DNA of 46,249 nt, taken from the NCBI GenBank assembly GCA_045627385.1, contig JAZQNO010000014.1, positions 1 to 46,249 of the forward strand, read 5' to 3'. The notes under the pieces were generated by a model, which searched no databases, was not told the DNA's origin, and saw only the letters and a list, made by a program, of their open reading frames with translations. This stretch comes from UBA1757 sp045627385 (GTDB lineage: Bacteria; Bacteroidota; Bacteroidia; Bacteroidales; UBA1402). Positions 42,667 to 46,249 of the stretch are shown in pieces. Position 1 is the stretch's first letter. Each line of letters starts with the position of its first letter. Made by a program: the position numbers and the translations under genes.

Positions 42667-44679
42667 ATGAAAAAATATTTCAGTTTATTGGTTTTCACTG
42701 CATTAGCTATGACTGCCTGTCAGAACAACCCTTTTATGAAGGAATGGGACACTCCTTATGGTATTCCGCCTTACGATGAAATCAAGGTCTCGCATTTCAT
42801 GCCCGCCATCAAGGCCGGTATTGCAGAGAACGAGGCTGAAATCGAAGCGATTGTCTCCAATGCGGAGGCACCTGATTTCGATAATGTGATTGCCGCATAC
42901 GACCGCTCCGGCGAGCTTCTGTCGAAGGTCATCGGTGTGCTGTTCAATTTGGTCGAGACCGACGGCACTCCCGAATTGCAGGCGGTGGCCGAGGAAGCCA
43001 TGCCGCTTCTTTCGGAGTTTTCGAGCCGCGTGTTCACCAATCCTGATCTCTATGCCAAGGTGGCTCAGATATATGATAATCAGGACGCCTTGTCGCTCAA
43101 CCGTGAACAGCAGATGCTGCTGAAGGATATCTACCGTGCCTTTGTCGAAAACGGCATCGGTCTGCCCCAGGATCAGCAGGCTCGTCTGAGCGAAATCAAG
43201 AGCGCCTTGTCGCTCAAGGAAATGCAGTTCGGAAACCGTCTGCTGGCCGAAAACAATGCCTTCAAGGCGGAGTTTGGGATTTCGGTTTCTGAATATACGC
43301 CTACGATGACCACTTGTGCCGACCGCGACCTGCGCCGTCGTATGTTCGAGGCTTACAGCAGCCGCTGCAATCACGGCAATGAAAATGACACCAAGGCGCT
43401 GCTGCTGGAAATCATGTCGTTGCGCATTGAACAGGCCAAGATGCTGGGCTACGACTGTCCCGCCAATCAGATTCTGTCTGACAAGATGGCCCACGACGCC
43501 GCCACCGTCGACGCATTCCTTTCGGGCATCATGCAGCCGGCTTTGGCCAAGGCCCGTGAGGAAGTCAGGGAAATGCAGGCGCTGATGGATGCCGACGTGG
43601 CTGCCGGTCTGCTGCCTGCCGGTTCGAAAATCGAGCCTTGGGACTGGTTCTATTATGCCGAAAAGGTGCGCGTTGCCAAATACGATCTGCAAGAGGAGCA
43701 GCTCCGTCCCTATTTCAAGATGGAGAACGTGCGCGCCGGTGTCTTCGCCACGGCCAGCCGGCTCTACGGCATCAGTTTTGAAAAAGTCGAGGACGCGCCT
43801 CTGTATTATCCCGAGGTGGAGGTCTTCCGCGTCAACGACAGCGACGGTTCGCTGCTGGGCATTTTCATGACCGACTATTTTCCTCGCGAGACCAAGCGCG
43901 GCGGCGCATGGATGAACAATGTGCGCGATTCGTACCGTTTGCCGAATGGAGAAATGGTGCGTCCGATTATTGTCAATGTGGGCAATTTCACCCGTCCGGC
44001 AGAGGGCAAGCCTTCTTTGCTGAACCTGGACGAAGTGGAGACGATGTTCCACGAATTCGGCCATGCGCTTCACGGACTGCTCACCCAATGCGACTACAAG
44101 GGTACCAGCGGCACGGCCGTGGCCCGCGATTTCGTCGAACTGCCTTCGCAGATCAACGAGAACTGGGCTTTCCAGAAGGAGGTGCTGGCCACCTACGCCC
44201 GCCATTACGAGACGGGAGAGGTCATTCCCAACGAACTAGTCGACAAGATTGTCGCTGCCGACAAGCACAACCAGGGTTTCATGACAACGGAGCTCTGCGC
44301 CGCTTCCATTCTGGATATGAAGTGGCACGAACTTACGTCAGCGGAAGGTGTCGATCCTCTTGAATTTGAAGCGGCTGTCTGCCGTGAGATGGGCCTGATT
44401 GACGAGATCATTCCCCGCTACCGCAGCACCTATTTCAATCATATCTTCAACACCGGTTACAGTGCCGGCTATTACAGCTACCTCTGGGCTGAAGTGCTCG
44501 ACAAGGACGCTTTTGAACTCTTTATGGAAAAGGGTATCTTCGACAGTGAGACGGCTATGTCGTTCCGCCGCAACGTGCTGGAGCGCGGCGGCAGCGAAGA
44601 ACCGATGACGCTGTACCGCCGGTTCCGCGGCGCCGACCCCGATGCCGGAGCGCTGCTGCGTGCCCGCGGTCTGAACTGA
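42667..44679 (+). CDS. M3-family metallopeptidase lipoprotein (peptidyl-dipeptidase Dcp-like)
   Basis: A 670-residue zinc peptidase. The signal MKKYFSLLVFTALAMTAC ends in a lipobox, so it is probably an envelope lipoprotein. HEFGHALHGL places the zinc ligands at H462 and H466 and the catalytic residue at E463; the third ligand, a downstream Glu in the family, is expected near residues 490-500. WMNNVRDSYRLPNGE and YSAGYYSYLWAEV fit the Dcp branch of M3. It cleaves dipeptides from peptide ends by family knowledge. The start at ATG 42667 follows its promoter. Confidence 0.9.
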   Translation: MKKYFSLLVFTALAMTACQNNPFMKEWDTPYGIPPYDEIKVSHFMPAIKAGIAENEAEIEAIVSNAEAPDFDNVIAAYDRSGELLSKVIGVLFNLVETDGTPELQAVAEEAMPLLSEFSSRVFTNPDLYAKVAQIYDNQDALSLNREQQMLLKDIYRAFVENGIGLPQDQQARLSEIKSALSLKEMQFGNRLLAENNAFKAEFGISVSEYTPTMTTCADRDLRRRMFEAYSSRCNHGNENDTKALLLEIMSLRIEQAKMLGYDCPANQILSDKMAHDAATVDAFLSGIMQPALAKAREEVREMQALMDADVAAGLLPAGSKIEPWDWFYYAEKVRVAKYDLQEEQLRPYFKMENVRAGVFATASRLYGISFEKVEDAPLYYPEVEVFRVNDSDGSLLGIFMTDYFPRETKRGGAWMNNVRDSYRLPNGEMVRPIIVNVGNFTRPAEGKPSLLNLDEVETMFHEFGHALHGLLTQCDYKGTSGTAVARDFVELPSQINENWAFQKEVLATYARHYETGEVIPNELVDKIVAADKHNQGFMTTELCAASILDMKWHELTSAEGVDPLEFEAAVCREMGLIDEIIPRYRSTYFNHIFNTGYSAGYYSYLWAEVLDKDAFELFMEKGIFDSETAMSFRRNVLERGGSEEPMTLYRRFRGADPDAGALLRARGLN

Positions 44680-44741
44680 TCATACATACAATACATTCAT
44701 ACACGGCCTTGAAAGCCGCAGACTAATCAACAATCAAGACA

Positions 44742-45761
44742 ATGGAATCTATCAACTGGTCTGATCTGTCTTTTTCTTACATGCCGACAGATTACAACGT
44801 ACGTTGCTACTACCGCAATGGAAAATGGGGTGAAATCGAAGTCTCTTCCTCGGAGTTTGTACCTATTCATATGGCTGCCACCTGCCTGCACTACGGTCAG
44901 GACGCTTTCGAAGGCTTGAAGGCTTTCCGCGGCAAGGACGGCAAAATCCGCATTTTCCGTCTGGACGAAAATGCCAAGCGCATGCAGTCTTCCGCCAACT
45001 GCATTCTGATGCAGCCCGTTCCCGAAGATCTCTTCCGTGAGGCTGTCCTGAAGGTCGTCAAACTAAACGAACGTTTCATCCCGCCGTATGAGTCGGGCGC
45101 TTCCTTGTATATCCGTCCGTTGCTGATCGGTACGGGCGCCCGTGTGGGTGTGAACCCGGCTGACGAGTATCTGTTCCTGATTTTCGTCACTCCCGTGGGT
45201 CCGTATTTCAAGGCCGGATTCAAACCGACCAACGTGGTCATCATGCGTCAGTTCGACCGTGCTGCACCGCTGGGTACCGGCCATGTGAAGGTGGGCGGCA
45301 ACTATGCGGCCAGCCTCCGTTCGGGCGCTATCGCTCACGAAAAAGGTTATTCTGCCGTCCTGTATCTGGATGCCAAGGAGAAGAAATATCTCGATGAGTG
45401 CGGTCCTGCCAATTTCTTCGTCATCAAGGGCAACAAGTACGTGACTCCCGCCTCCAATTCCATTCTTCCTTCCATCACCAACAAGAGCATCACACAGTTG
45501 GCTGCCGATCTGGGTCTTGAGGTGGAACGCCGCCGCATCGAGGTGTCTGAACTGGCCGATTTCGAAGAGGCCGGTGAATGCGGTACCGCTGCCGTCATCA
45601 GTCCTGTTGGCCGTATCGACGACTACGATACGGGCGAATCCTACATCTTTTCGAAAGACGGTGAGCCCGGCAAGGTCTGCAAGAAGCTCTACGAGACGCT
45701 ACGCGGCATCCAGTATGGCGATCTGGAAGACAAATACGGTTGGGTGACCATCGTCGACTGA
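44742..45761 (+). CDS. ilvE: Branched-chain amino acid aminotransferase
   Basis: A 339-residue class IV PLP aminotransferase for the last step of valine, leucine and isoleucine synthesis. HYGQDAFEGLKAFR (50-63), YIRPLLIGTGARVGV, and GHVKVGGNYAAS with the PLP lysine at K183 are the family signatures. ECGPANFFVIK follows. It lies 62 bases after the peptidase gene; no TAnnTTTG is obvious in that gap. trmB follows after 7 bases. Confidence 0.92.
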   Translation: MESINWSDLSFSYMPTDYNVRCYYRNGKWGEIEVSSSEFVPIHMAATCLHYGQDAFEGLKAFRGKDGKIRIFRLDENAKRMQSSANCILMQPVPEDLFREAVLKVVKLNERFIPPYESGASLYIRPLLIGTGARVGVNPADEYLFLIFVTPVGPYFKAGFKPTNVVIMRQFDRAAPLGTGHVKVGGNYAASLRSGAIAHEKGYSAVLYLDAKEKKYLDECGPANFFVIKGNKYVTPASNSILPSITNKSITQLAADLGLEVERRRIEVSELADFEEAGECGTAAVISPVGRIDDYDTGESYIFSKDGEPGKVCKKLYETLRGIQYGDLEDKYGWVTIVD

Positions 45762-45768
45762 TTCTCGG

Positions 45769-46249
45769 ATGGGCAAGAACAAACTGAAGAAATTCGCCGA
45801 CATGCACGATTGGGCGCACGTTTTCGAGTATGCCCAGTCTGACTATGCTTTCCACGACTGCCCTTTGAAGGGCCGTTGGCACGACGAGGTCTTCGGCAAT
45901 CCGAACCCCATCGTGCTGGAATTGGGCTGTGGAAAAGGGGAGTACAGTGTGGGCCTGGCCGAGGCCAGGCCCGATGCCAATTTCATCGGCATCGACATCA
46001 AGGGTTCGCGTATGTGGACAGGAGCCGGTCAAGCTTTGGCAAAAGGCTTGAAAAACGTGGTTTTCCTGCGTACGCACATCGAGTTCATCACCAGTTTCTT
46101 CGCTCCCGGCGAGGTGGCGGAAATTTGGCTGACCTTTCCGGACCCTCAGATGAAAAAGGTGCGCAAACGGCTGACTTCCACCCGCTTCATGCCCGATTAT
46201 GCCCGCATTCTCCAAACGGGCGGTCTGATTCATCTGAAGACCGACAGCC
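45769..46249 (+). CDS. trmB: tRNA (guanine-N7-)-methyltransferase (3' partial)
   Basis: The first 160 codons are present; the gene leaves the right edge of the window. LELGCGKGEYS (about 49-59) is the SAM-binding motif I, GIDIKGSRMW follows, and FPDPQMKKVRKRL matches the TrmB tRNA-binding region. It makes m7G46 in tRNA variable loops. It starts 7 bases after the ilvE stop and is probably cotranscribed. Confidence 0.9.
   Translation, partial: MGKNKLKKFADMHDWAHVFEYAQSDYAFHDCPLKGRWHDEVFGNPNPIVLELGCGKGEYSVGLAEARPDANFIGIDIKGSRMWTGAGQALAKGLKNVVFLRTHIEFITSFFAPGEVAEIWLTFPDPQMKKVRKRLTSTRFMPDYARILQTGGLIHLKTDS

Noticed and set aside
1..46249. CRISPR arrays, rRNA genes, complete insertion sequences or a replication origin.
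   Set aside because: No regularly spaced repeats, rRNA sequence, transposase with terminal repeats or origin features were seen.

Overview
The window is Bacteroidales-type chromosome (phylum Bacteroidota), GC-rich overall with an AT-richer island near its left end. The evidence is the Bacteroidota promoter signature TAnnTTTG in front of many genes with little Shine-Dalgarno sequence, a FISUMP-type surface protein, a fused FeoA-FeoB iron transporter, a two-gene AddA/AddB-like repair nuclease, a DsbD-family protein, and several secreted pectin-degrading enzymes. I cannot name a genus from the sequence alone.

Layout. 1-338: the end of a FISUMP-domain protein. 339-3260 is an accessory island: clustered palindromes, a decayed C-terminus of an AlbA_2/Schlafen-like ATP-binding protein, a tight XRE regulator-HNH endonuclease pair with its own promoter and palindromic operator candidate, and at 2904-3090 a strikingly regular structured element: a 26-bp closing stem around three internal hairpins. 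3261-7613: a secreted GH51 arabinofuranosidase and a secreted GH28 polygalacturonase; GH28 is last in a minus-strand run with a MATE exporter and a split chromate transporter. 10219-14988: a secreted or membrane-anchored esterase, a nucleoside symporter, a K+/H+ antiporter with RCK_C domains, and a HAD phosphatase. 15126-15255: tRNA-Leu(CAA) and its terminator. 15264-22646: a CE8 pectin methylesterase, an AlkZ-related protein, the NfnAB transhydrogenase, and a large PL1-CE8 fusion. 22643-25749: a PatB-type C-S lyase and a DsbD-family protein. 25831-36337: a plus-strand run of eight closely spaced genes (thrA, an ApgM-like putative homoserine kinase, thrC, a lipid kinase, plsC, an OprB-like porin, feoAB and a Cys-rich Feo partner). 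36334-42567: AddB-like and AddA-like genes. 42667-46249: an M3 peptidase lipoprotein, ilvE and the start of trmB.

How the genes fit together. GH51, GH28, CE8 and PL1-CE8 cover arabinan side-chain trimming, demethylation, lyase cleavage and galacturonate release, so the organism probably attacks plant pectin; no SusC/SusD pair lies in the window, so this is a dispersed set and not a classic complete PUL. The thr genes make a full aspartate-to-threonine branch only if the ApgM-like protein replaces ThrB. The most novel-looking object is the 2904-3090 element; the XRE-HNH pair next to it and the interlocked thrA/dsbD promoters also deserve a look.
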